A DNA stretch of 9,305 nt, taken from contig CANDFU010000039.1 of assembly GCA_947384095.1 (NCBI GenBank), positions 1 to 9,305 of the forward strand. Direction: 5' to 3'. The DNA is from an uncultured Roseburia sp. Lineage in GTDB: Bacteria; Bacillota; Clostridia; Lachnospirales; Lachnospiraceae. Each line of letters opens with the position of its first letter. Within the stretch, counting starts at the first letter, position 1. A model generated the notes under the pieces. It was not told the DNA's origin and did not search any database. It was given only the letters and a program-made list of their open reading frames with translations. This document shows positions 1-6,064 of the stretch, one piece after another. The position numbers and the translations under genes are program-made.

Positions 1-65
1 ATCCGGTTTACAGGGTCGACGGGCAACATGGATAAGATATTATTTACGTAAGCTGCGACAATCAT
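1..65 (-). CDS. Possible 5' end of a divergent gene, cut by the left edge
   Basis: On the minus strand an ATG at 65-63 opens a frame that stays open to the window edge (about 21 codons, starting MIVAAYVNNILSM). The sequence just before the ATG is AAGGAGG, a perfect Shine-Dalgarno core, but it touches the start codon with no spacer, which is poor for initiation. An in-frame TAA lies upstream, and the GTG and TTG between them have no ribosome site. I do not recognise the protein, and 21 codons are too few to prove coding. If real, it would be divergent from the sugar kinase gene and share its upstream region. The alternative is that this is plain intergenic DNA with a chance open frame. Confidence 0.22.
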   Translation of the reverse strand, partial: MIVAAYVNNILSMLPVDPVNR

Positions 66-167
66 CCTCCTTGACAAAAGCACATTTTTTGTAATTCTTT
101 CTCTTTCTTATTTTGTATATCGTCAGAAAAGTGCGTTTGTTTTATATTATTTTTGCAAAAATTCCGG

Positions 168-196
168 TTGAAATGCTTCCGTAAATAACATAAAAT
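168..196 (+). promoter_or_regulatory. Sigma-A-type promoter for the sugar kinase gene
   Basis: TTGAAA (168-173) and TAAAAT (191-196) are separated by 17 bp, each one mismatch from the sigma-A consensus. Transcription would start near 203, giving a leader of about 48 nt that contains a tandem AGACAGAA repeat (204-219) and the AGGAGG ribosome site (239-244). No clear operator palindrome was seen. A second TTGACA at 71-76 has no convincing -10 box at proper spacing. Confidence 0.6.
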
Positions 197-250
197 AGAA
201 ATAAGACAGAAAGACAGAAACATACATAATGATGAAAGAGGAGGTTATCT

Positions 251-1336
251 ATGCAACATGCAAATCCGCTGCTGCACGGCGACGGCGGCAATAAATTTAT
301 CACCATCGGCGAGATTATGCTCCGCCTTACTCCGCCGAACTATGAAAAGATACGGATGACGACCAGTTTTGAGGCGAGCTATGGCGGAAGCGAGGCCAAC
401 ATTGCGCTGGCGCTGGCAAATCTCGGCGTGGACAGCACATTTTTTACGGTGGTTCCCGATAACAGTCTTGGGAAAAGCGCGGTCCGCATGCTGCGCAGCA
501 ACGATGTGCACTGCACGCCGGTCATTTTGAGTACGCCCGCGCAGACGCCGTCCCACCGTCTTGGAAGCTATTATCTGGAGACGGGATACGGCATCCGCCC
601 GAGCAAGGTCATTTACGACAGGAAAAACAGCGCAATCACAGAATTTGATTTTGACACAATCGATCTGGACGCGCTTTTTGACGGTTTTACATGGCTCCAT
701 CTGAGCGGTATCACACCGGCGCTTGGCCCGAACTGCAGGAAACTGATTATGGACTGCCTTAAGAGTGCGAAGGAAAAGGGGATAACGGTTAGTTTTGACG
801 GGAACTTCCGCAGCAAACTCTGGACCTGGGAGGAGGCAAGAGACTTCTGTACGGAATGTCTGCCTTATGTCGACGTGCTGCTCGGCATCGAGCCGTATCA
901 TCTCTGGAGGGATGAGGAGAATCACGCAAAAGGGGATGTAAAAGACGGTATTCCGCTGCAGCCCAGTTATGAGCAGGAGGATGAGATTTTCCAGGCATTT
1001 GTGGAGCGGTATCCCAATCTCAGGTGTATCGCCCGCCATGTGCGCTATGCACACAGCGGCAGCGAAAACAGCCTGAAAGCATTTCTGTGGTATGAAAATC
1101 ATACGTTTGAGAGTAAGCTTTTTACATTTAATATTTTAGACCGTGTCGGCGGCGGCGATGCCTTTGCCAGCGGGTTGATTTATGCGATGATGCACGGCTA
1201 TAAGCCGATGGACATGGTCAACTTTGCAGTTGCGAGCAGTGTGATCAAACACACAATCCGCGGCGACGCCAATATCACGGATGATGTGGAGAGTATCCGC
1301 AATCTGATGAATATGAATTATGATATCAAGCGTTGA
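251..1336 (+). CDS. kdgK: PfkB-family sugar kinase, probably 2-dehydro-3-deoxygluconokinase
   Basis: This 361-residue cytoplasmic enzyme probably phosphorylates 2-keto-3-deoxygluconate to KDPG with ATP, a late step in hexuronate and pectin breakdown. The ribokinase-like fold signature is visible: the sugar-binding N-terminal motif GGSEANIALALANLG at residues 45-59, SFDGNFRSKLW at 181-191, and the catalytic motif DRVGGGDAF from 297, with Asp303 as the expected base. DRVGGGD replaces the more general DTxGAGD; from memory it is common in clostridial KdgK proteins. Length is slightly above the usual 310-345 because of an insert around residues 216-250. The start is fixed by AGGAGG at 239-244, six bases before the ATG. 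No KDPG aldolase or uronate isomerase lies beside it, so substrate assignment rests on family resemblance. Another keto-sugar or fructose-type specificity remains possible. Confidence 0.85.
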   Translation: MQHANPLLHGDGGNKFITIGEIMLRLTPPNYEKIRMTTSFEASYGGSEANIALALANLGVDSTFFTVVPDNSLGKSAVRMLRSNDVHCTPVILSTPAQTPSHRLGSYYLETGYGIRPSKVIYDRKNSAITEFDFDTIDLDALFDGFTWLHLSGITPALGPNCRKLIMDCLKSAKEKGITVSFDGNFRSKLWTWEEARDFCTECLPYVDVLLGIEPYHLWRDEENHAKGDVKDGIPLQPSYEQEDEIFQAFVERYPNLRCIARHVRYAHSGSENSLKAFLWYENHTFESKLFTFNILDRVGGGDAFASGLIYAMMHGYKPMDMVNFAVASSVIKHTIRGDANITDDVESIRNLMNMNYDIKR

Positions 1337-1363
1337 TGTTTTGCGGTCAGAGACAAAAGGCGG

Positions 1364-1393
1364 ACGGCAGGGCGGAAAAGCCCTGTCGTTTTC
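1364..1393 (+). terminator. Rho-independent terminator after the sugar kinase gene
   Basis: A 10-bp stem (ACGGCAGGGC, 1364-1373, with GCCCTGTCGT, 1380-1389) contains one G-U pair and closes a GGAAAA loop. It is followed by a short run of four T (1389-1392). It sits 27 bases after the kdgK stop. The short T-run suggests incomplete termination, which matters because the next gene has no obvious promoter of its own. Confidence 0.7.
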
Positions 1394-1449
1394 GATGGGC
1401 GGAGGGAAGGATGACTCTGCCCGGCTTAGGGTAAAAAGGAAGATAAGAC

Positions 1450-2070
1450 GTGGATAGAAATGAAAAATGGCTGCAGTGGGCGGTGGAATTACAGGCCATC
1501 GCCCAGGCGGGAATATTTTATGGAAAAGACGTTTTTGATAAGGAACGTTATGAGAGGATCCGGGAGATCGCCGCAGAGATGATATCTTATAAATCTGAGA
1601 TTTCCGTCGATAAAGTCCGGGAGCTGTTCTGTAATGAAACCGGTTATCAGACGCCAAAGATTGACAGCCGCGCGGCTATTTTCAGGGATGACAGGATTCT
1701 GCTTGTGAAAGAGAGGGACGGAACCTGGTCGCTGCCGGGCGGGTGGGTTGACGTCGGTCTGTCCGTCAGGGAAAATACGGTAAAAGAGGTCCGGGAAGAG
1801 GCAGGGCTGGATGTCACCGCCGATCTGGTGATTGCGGTACAGGACAGAGAGAGGCACAATCTGCCTGTCTATGCATACCGTGTATGTAAGATTTTTGTGC
1901 TGTGTACCGTGACAGGCGGCCGGTTTGTACCCAATACGGAAACGGTGGAGAGCAGATATTTTGACGTTCATGATCTGCCGGTTCTTGCGACGGAAAAGAA
2001 CAATGAGGAACAGATAAAAATGTGCTTTGAAGCTTATCACGCAGACAGCTGGAAAACGCTGTTTGATTAA
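1450..2070 (+). CDS. NUDIX hydrolase with NUDIX_N_2-type N-terminal domain
   Basis: This 206-residue cytoplasmic hydrolase would cleave a nucleoside diphosphate linked to another moiety (X), using divalent metal. Residues 1-60 are a helical region resembling the NUDIX_N_2 domain (from MDRNEKWLQWAVELQAIAQ on). Residues 70-200 are the Nudix fold. The Nudix box spans 98-120 and keeps the metal-binding glutamates E113, E116 and E117, but has Leu104 where the canonical first Glu sits and Lys112 in place of Arg. I recall such a replacement in this subfamily (PGGWxDVGLS), so activity is still expected. Relatives include proteins annotated as ADP-ribose pyrophosphatase or CDP-choline pyrophosphatase; the substrate here cannot be told. 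The GTG start is supported by AAGGAAG about eight bases upstream, and no in-frame ATG is near. The next gene follows 30 bases downstream, suggesting co-transcription. Confidence 0.87.
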   Translation: MDRNEKWLQWAVELQAIAQAGIFYGKDVFDKERYERIREIAAEMISYKSEISVDKVRELFCNETGYQTPKIDSRAAIFRDDRILLVKERDGTWSLPGGWVDVGLSVRENTVKEVREEAGLDVTADLVIAVQDRERHNLPVYAYRVCKIFVLCTVTGGRFVPNTETVESRYFDVHDLPVLATEKNNEEQIKMCFEAYHADSWKTLFD

Positions 2071-2100
2071 CTGCCGGAGAGGTTAAGGGGAGTGTATGGC

Positions 2101-2439
2101 ATGAAAAAGCGGGAAGAGGCGGTTGCACACTGTCTGACATATGAAAATGTATATGAGGACTATCCCTTTCACGATCCGAACTGGTGCGTCATCCGCCACA
2201 GGGAAAACGACAGGGTATTTGCCTGGATTTTTGAGCGGGACGGGCATGTGTGGGTCAATGTAAAATGTGTTCCGGAATGGCGGGACTTCTGGAGGGCTGC
2301 GTTCGCATCCGTGGTCCCGGCGTACCATCTGAACAAAAAACACTGGAATTCGATCATTCTGGACGGAACCATCCCACAGGAAGAGATTGGACGGATGATC
2401 GGGGAGAGCTATGATCTGACGAAAGGAAAGAAAACTTGA
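2101..2439 (+). CDS. MmcQ/YjbR family protein
   Basis: This 112-residue protein matches the MmcQ/YjbR family (CyaY-like fold, often annotated as DNA-binding although the function is not established). Family hallmarks visible are VYEDYPFHDPNWCVIRH near the N-terminus, WVNVKCVPEWRDFWR in the middle, and HLNKKHWNSIILDGTIP followed by EEIGRMIGESYDLT at the end. I chose the ATG at 2101 because GGGGAG (2087-2092) sits eight bases upstream and family members usually begin close to the Arg-Glu-Glu (REE) segment. A GTG at 2092 with GGAGAGG upstream would add three residues. It lies 30 bases after the NUDIX gene, and its stop overlaps the TTG start of a small membrane peptide. It is full length with no sign of damage. 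Confidence 0.85.
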   Translation: MKKREEAVAHCLTYENVYEDYPFHDPNWCVIRHRENDRVFAWIFERDGHVWVNVKCVPEWRDFWRAAFASVVPAYHLNKKHWNSIILDGTIPQEEIGRMIGESYDLTKGKKT

Positions 2440-2528
2440 AGAAGAAGCTTTTGCGAATCGCTGTGGCGGCGTCTCTTTTTCTGGCTGCTTTTCTGATCTG
2501 GTATCGCATGGGCATCATGCTGTTGTGA
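2436..2528 (+). CDS. Small hydrophobic peptide of 30 residues, TTG start
   Basis: A TTG at 2436-2438 overlaps the TGA stop of the YjbR-family gene (TTGA). It opens a 30-codon frame ending at TGA 2526-2528. GAAAGGAAAG (2421-2430), inside the end of the upstream gene, gives a purine-rich ribosome site at normal spacing. The peptide has a positive start (MKKKLLR), then a single hydrophobic stretch (IAVAASLFLAAFLIWY), a pattern typical of a one-pass membrane microprotein or an uncleaved signal sequence. I do not recognise a family. The overlap suggests translational coupling with the preceding gene. The alternative is a chance frame: it is short, uses a rare start codon, and its reality needs conservation evidence. 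Confidence 0.42.
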   Translation: MKKKLLRIAVAASLFLAAFLIWYRMGIMLL

Positions 2529-2536
2529 ATAAAGGG

Positions 2537-2558
2537 CTGTTATCTTCTTGAATAACAG
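2537..2558 (+). repeat. Short inverted repeat between the YjbR cluster and argS
   Basis: CTGTTAT (2537-2543) and ATAACAG (2552-2558) form a perfect 7-bp inverted repeat around an 8-base loop, nine bases after the small peptide stop. It is AT-rich and has no T-run after it (AAAAATTC follows), so it is at best a weak terminator. Its right half overlaps the -35 region of the argS promoter, so a regulator-binding operator is also possible. Confidence 0.4.
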
Positions 2559-2576
2559 AAAAATTCTTTGTATAAT
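2548..2576 (+). promoter_or_regulatory. Sigma-A-type promoter for argS
   Basis: TTGAAT (2548-2553) and a perfect TATAAT (2571-2576) are separated by 17 bp. Transcription would start near 2583, leaving a leader of about 68 nt before the preferred argS start at 2651. That leader is too short for a T-box riboswitch, and no T-box features are seen. Confidence 0.75.
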
Positions 2577-2650
2577 AGGAATGAACTGCTACCGTGCGGG
2601 CGATGTTGGAAAAACCGGAAGAATGAATGCGAAAAAGAGAGGAAAAAAGT

Positions 2651-4438
2651 ATGAAAAAGATGATAGATCTGATCACGGCGGAGGTGACAGACGCGTTTAC
2701 GGCCTGTGGTTATGACAGCGTATATGGCAGAGCGACTTTGTCCAACCGTCCGGATCTCTGTGAGTTTCAGTGCAATGGGGCGATGGCGGCCGCAAAACAA
2801 TACAAAAAAGCGCCGTTTCTGATTGCAGATGAGGTGGCGGCGAAGCTGGCAGAAAATCCGATGTTTTCCATGGCGGAATCGGTAAAGCCGGGATTTCTCA
2901 ATCTGAAAATAGAAGAATCCTTTCTTGCAGATTACGTTGCCGGAATGCAGGAAGACGACGGCCGCTTCGGCTGTGAAAAGACGGCGCATCCGAAAACCAT
3001 ATTGATTGATTACGGCGGGCCAAATGTTGCAAAACCGCTCCATGTCGGGCATCTTCGTTCAGCGATCATTGGCGAGAGCGTAAAGCGCATCGGCCGTTTT
3101 GCGGGCCATAATATGATCGGTGACGTTCACCTGGGCGACTGGGGGTTACAGATGGGGCTGATTATCACAGAGCTCAAAACGCGCAGGCCCGGTCTTGTTT
3201 ATTTTGACGAGGCTTACGCGGGGGAATATCCGGAAGATGCGCCGTTTACGATCGCAGAGCTGGAAGAGATTTATCCGACGGCGAGCAAAAAATCGAAGGA
3301 GGACGAGGCGTATAAGGAGGCTGCGATGCAGGCGACCTTTGAACTGCAGCAGGGGAGAAGGGGCTATAAGGCGTTGCTGGCGCATATCCTGGATGTCTCC
3401 GTGAACGATCTGAAGCGCAACTATGAGAATCTGGCCGTGTCGTTTGAACTGTGGAAAGGGGAATCGGACGCACAGCCCTATATTCCGGATATGGTACAGA
3501 AGATGAAGGAAGATGGGTTTGCGTATCTCAGCGACGGAGCGCTGGTGGTCGATGTGAAGGAGGATACGGACACAAAAGAGATCCCGCCCTGTATGATCTT
3601 AAAATCGGACGGCGCGTCGCTCTACAACACGACCGATCTGGCCACGATTGTCTGGCGGATGCGGGATTACCATCCGGATGAGATCATCTATGTCGTGGAC
3701 AAGCGCCAGGAACTGTATTTTACCCAGGTATTCCGCTGTGCGAGAAAGACGGGACTCGTCGGAGCGGATACCAGGCTTACGTTTCTTGGTTTTGGTACGA
3801 TGAACGGCAGGGATGGCAAGCCGTTTAAGACCCGCGAAGGCGGCGTAATGCGCCTGGAGCATCTTGTGGACGGCATCAACGAAGAGATGCTGAAAAAAAT
3901 AATGGAAAACCGCAAGACGAAAGAGAATCTGGATATCGGTGAGGAGGAGGCAGGAGAAACTGCGAGGGTGATCGCGCTTGCAGCGATCAAATATGGCGAT
4001 CTCTCAAACCAGGCAGGCAAGGATTATATTTTTGATATCGAACGGTTTACCTCCTTTGAGGGAAATACAGGTCCTTATATCCTTTACACGATTGTCCGCA
4101 TCAAATCGATCCTGGGCAAATATCACGGTCTGGGAAAGGATGAGAACGGCGCGGTGATCGGGGCGGCTCATTCAAAGAGTGAGAAAGATCTGATGCTGGT
4201 GCTTTCACAGTTTAACGCGGTGATGGAGACGGCCTGCGAAGAGACGGCGCCGCACAAGGTGTGCGCTTATATCTACGATCTCTCCAACGCGTTCAACACG
4301 TTTTACCATGAGACAAAAATTATGTCGGAGGAAAATGAATGCGTGCAGAAATCTTATATCCGCCTTCTCACGCTGACCAGGTCGGTGCTGGAAACCTGCA
4401 TCGATCTTCTCGGCTTTTCAGCGCCGGAGCGCATGTAG
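2651..4438 (+). CDS. argS: Arginyl-tRNA synthetase
   Basis: ArgRS charges tRNA-Arg with arginine in the cytoplasm, using ATP; it is essential for translation. The 595-residue product shows the expected order: an N-terminal tRNA D-loop recognition domain (about 1-110, LSNRPDLCEFQCNGAMAAAK), the class I signature HVGH at 131-134 within NVAKPLHVGHLRSAIIG, the Rossmann core, and a C-terminal DALR-type anticodon-binding domain (about 475-595) ending in LLGFSAPERM. The KMSKS loop is replaced by KPFKTREGG at 390-398; loss of canonical KMSK is well known in many ArgRS enzymes. I place the start at 2651, where AGAGAGG (2636-2642) lies eight bases upstream. An in-frame ATG at 2627 would add eight residues, including two arginines. 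A good promoter sits just upstream, and DUF2200 follows 15 bases after the stop. Confidence 0.96.
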   Translation: MKKMIDLITAEVTDAFTACGYDSVYGRATLSNRPDLCEFQCNGAMAAAKQYKKAPFLIADEVAAKLAENPMFSMAESVKPGFLNLKIEESFLADYVAGMQEDDGRFGCEKTAHPKTILIDYGGPNVAKPLHVGHLRSAIIGESVKRIGRFAGHNMIGDVHLGDWGLQMGLIITELKTRRPGLVYFDEAYAGEYPEDAPFTIAELEEIYPTASKKSKEDEAYKEAAMQATFELQQGRRGYKALLAHILDVSVNDLKRNYENLAVSFELWKGESDAQPYIPDMVQKMKEDGFAYLSDGALVVDVKEDTDTKEIPPCMILKSDGASLYNTTDLATIVWRMRDYHPDEIIYVVDKRQELYFTQVFRCARKTGLVGADTRLTFLGFGTMNGRDGKPFKTREGGVMRLEHLVDGINEEMLKKIMENRKTKENLDIGEEEAGETARVIALAAIKYGDLSNQAGKDYIFDIERFTSFEGNTGPYILYTIVRIKSILGKYHGLGKDENGAVIGAAHSKSEKDLMLVLSQFNAVMETACEETAPHKVCAYIYDLSNAFNTFYHETKIMSEENECVQKSYIRLLTLTRSVLETCIDLLGFSAPERM

Positions 4439-4453
4439 GAAGGAGCGGCCGGT

Positions 4454-4813
4454 ATGGACAATGAAAAAGTCTTCGCGATGAGTTTTGCCAGAATTTATCC
4501 GCTGCTTAAGGCGAAGGCGGAGAAGAAGGGGCGCACGGCAGAGGAAGTGGATGAAATTATCTGCTGGCTGACAGGTTATAATGTCCGGGATATCAGAAAT
4601 GCCGTGGACAGCGCGGTTGCATACGGGGATTTTTTCCGGAATGCGCCCGCGTTAAATCCGGACCGGAAGCAGATAAAAGGGACGGTCTGCGGCGTGCGCG
4701 TAGAGACGATCGAGGAACCGCTGATGCAGGAGATCCGGTATCTCGATAAGCTTGTCGACGAGCTGGCGAAGGGAAAAGCGATGGATAAGATTCTGCGCGG
4801 GCAGAAGATGTGA
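4454..4813 (+). CDS. DUF2200 family protein
   Basis: This 119-residue protein matches DUF2200 over its whole length. Recognisable blocks are [20 protein letters not shown] at the N-terminus, [13 protein letters not shown] at about 30-42, [16 protein letters not shown] in the middle, and [20 protein letters not shown] followed by AMDKILRG at the end. It is soluble, basic and largely helical, with no signal peptide or membrane segment. The function of the family is unknown. The start is supported by GGAAGGAG (4438-4445), eight bases before the ATG. It lies 15 bases after argS and just before a strong terminator, so it is almost certainly the last gene of the argS transcript. Whether that link with arginyl-tRNA synthesis has meaning cannot be told. 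Confidence 0.9.
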   Translation: MDNEKVFAMSFARIYPLLKAKAEKKGRTAEEVDEIICWLTGYNVRDIRNAVDSAVAYGDFFRNAPALNPDRKQIKGTVCGVRVETIEEPLMQEIRYLDKLVDELAKGKAMDKILRGQKM

Positions 4814-4817
4814 CCGG

Positions 4818-4867
4818 AAGGGCGTGCTGCAATTTGCAACAGATGCGAATTGCAGCACGCTCTTTTT
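4818..4867 (+). terminator. Strong Rho-independent terminator after argS-DUF2200
   Basis: A 13-bp perfect core (GCGTGCTGCAATT, 4822-4834, with AATTGCAGCACGC, 4848-4860) extends inward by four pairs and outward by four. The result is about a 21-bp stem (4818-4838 with 4844-4864) containing two G-U pairs and a five-base loop ACAGA. A T-run (4863-4867) follows directly. There is no T-run on the opposite strand, so it works in the + direction. It isolates the argS unit from the sporulation operon. Confidence 0.92.
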
Positions 4868-5016
4868 GCTTTACAGGAAACTGCGTCCGATAAAGCAAAA
4901 GCCCTCCGGGCGGGACCGCACAGCGCCGGAGAAGAAGTATGCCGCAGGAGCGACCCGCTGTTTTCTTTTTCAATTGGAAAAAATAGCAGTAAACAGTCAT
5001 AAATAAAAAGACAAGT
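4868..5016. other. Intergenic spacer before the sporulation operon
   Basis: About 150 bases between the terminator and the spoIIIA promoter. The left half is GC-rich with small inverted repeats (CTCCGG 4904-4909 with CCGGAG 4926-4931). The right half turns strongly AT-rich from about 4960, as is usual upstream of a promoter. No open frame here looks like a real protein, and no RNA gene was recognised. Confidence 0.5.
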
Positions 5017-5024
5017 CATAGAAT
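4996..5024 (+). promoter_or_regulatory. Candidate sigma-E promoter of the spoIIIA operon
   Basis: CATAGAAT (5017-5024) matches the sporulation sigma-E -10 element CATAcAnT at all but one position. GTCATAAA (4996-5003) resembles the -35 element, with a 13-base gap that is slightly short. Transcription would begin near 5031, just before the ribosome site AGGGGAGGG (5041-5049). The spoIIIA operon is sigma-E dependent in Bacillus subtilis, which supports the reading. No sigma-A promoter of comparable quality was found here. Confidence 0.55.
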
Positions 5025-5053
5025 GAGACATGAGAAAAAAAGGGGAGGGACAG

Positions 5054-6064
5054 ATGGAAGAACAGTCGGGATTTTCACTGGAAATGCTATTTCCGCTGCG
5101 GCTTCGCGCCTCTCTTGCGGCGATACCGTGGAAGGACGGGCTGGAGGAAGTGCGTGTGCGTGTCGGACAGCCTCTGGAATTTTCCTACGGCGGGGGACGG
5201 CGGTATCTTGCGGGAGAGGGAGGGACATGCCGGATGGTGCGGGAGAAGGAACTGCAGGGAGAGCGCGTCTGGGCCGCAAATGGCGGAACGGGCCGGGAAG
5301 CGTCCGGCCTGTACCGGGCAGGGAGCAGGGATATCGCGGAAATGCTGAATTATATCAGTAATTATTCGCTTTACGCGTACCGCGAGGAGGTAAAGCAGGG
5401 ATTTATCACGATACGGGGCGGGCACCGGATCGGAATCTGCGGAGGCGCGGTTGTGGAGGGAGGGAGACTTGTGGGAATGCATCATATTACGTTTTTAAAT
5501 ATCCGGGTTGCCCATGAGCGCGTCGGATGCGCAGGAAAACTGATGGATTTTATCAGAAAAGAGGGGAGTATTTATAATACGCTTCTGGTGTCTGCGCCCG
5601 GTGCAGGAAAAACGACTTATCTGCGGGACAGTATCCGTCTGCTCTCGAAGGGGGACGGGGAGACACCGGGCCTTTTCGTCTGCGTTGTGGACGAGCGCTC
5701 TGAGATTGCCGCCTGCCATATGGGAATACCGCAGAACGATCTGGGGCCGCGGACCGACGTGCTCGACGGATGCCCCAAGGCGGAGGGGATGCTTCTGATG
5801 ATCCGGTCGATGTCGCCGCAGGTGCTTGCGGTGGATGAACTGGGGACGGAAAATGATTTTGCGGCGGCCGATGCGGCCGCCTGCTCGGGCAGCCGTATCC
5901 TTGGCACGGTCCATGCGGGAGATATGAAGGAACTTACCGAAAAGCCGTATCTGCGGCGCTGGATCAGAAAAAAAGTATTTGAGCGCTATGTGCTTATCCG
6001 CCGGGAAGCGTCGGGGGAACGGAGGTTTGAAGTCTATGATGATCGTCTGGAGAGGGTATGTTAA
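5054..6064 (+). CDS. spoIIIAA: Stage III sporulation protein AA, secretion-type ATPase
   Basis: SpoIIIAA is the mother-cell ATPase of the SpoIIIA-SpoIIQ apparatus, needed for late forespore gene expression, and is related to secretion and pilus ATPases. The 336-residue product carries Walker A SAPGAGKTT at residues 180-188 and Walker B VLAVDELG with Asp261-Glu262. RILGTVHAG follows, and the family segment EMLNYISNYSLYAYREEVKQ and GFITIRGGHRIGICG lie in front. I chose ATG 5054 because AGGGGAGGG (5041-5049) lies four bases upstream and the inferred transcript start (about 5031) excludes the earlier in-frame ATG at 5030. It is soluble and is expected to act at the mother-cell face of the engulfing membrane. 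Its stop overlaps the start of spoIIIAB by seven bases, implying coupled translation. Confidence 0.95.
   Translation: MEEQSGFSLEMLFPLRLRASLAAIPWKDGLEEVRVRVGQPLEFSYGGGRRYLAGEGGTCRMVREKELQGERVWAANGGTGREASGLYRAGSRDIAEMLNYISNYSLYAYREEVKQGFITIRGGHRIGICGGAVVEGGRLVGMHHITFLNIRVAHERVGCAGKLMDFIRKEGSIYNTLLVSAPGAGKTTYLRDSIRLLSKGDGETPGLFVCVVDERSEIAACHMGIPQNDLGPRTDVLDGCPKAEGMLLMIRSMSPQVLAVDELGTENDFAAADAAACSGSRILGTVHAGDMKELTEKPYLRRWIRKKVFERYVLIRREASGERRFEVYDDRLERVC

Noticed and set aside
74..92. ACAAAA/TTTTGT inverted repeat overlapping a TTGACA in the kdgK leader
   Set aside because: It is a 6-bp, A/T-rich match in an A/T-rich region, and no -10 box stands at proper distance from this TTGACA. It is too weak to call an operator or promoter.
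245..1102. Long minus-strand open frame of 285 codons opposite the sugar kinase
   Set aside because: It mirrors the codon pattern of a clearly real + strand kinase gene, has no recognisable domain, and lacks a ribosome site of its own.
2583..2650. T-box or other riboswitch in the argS leader
   Set aside because: At about 68 nt the leader is too short, and no T-box sequence or terminator/antiterminator pair is visible.
4897..4931. GC-rich mini hairpins in the spacer, with a possible minus-strand terminator (GCCC-TCC-GGGC flanked by A-runs)
   Set aside because: The stem is only 4 bp, the loop three bases, and no minus-strand gene ends there.
5863..5881. Perfect inverted repeat GGCGGCC-GATGC-GGCCGCC inside spoIIIAA
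   Set aside because: It lies just after Walker B in a run of alanine codons (AAADAAA). GC-rich Ala codons explain it fully, and there is no T-run.
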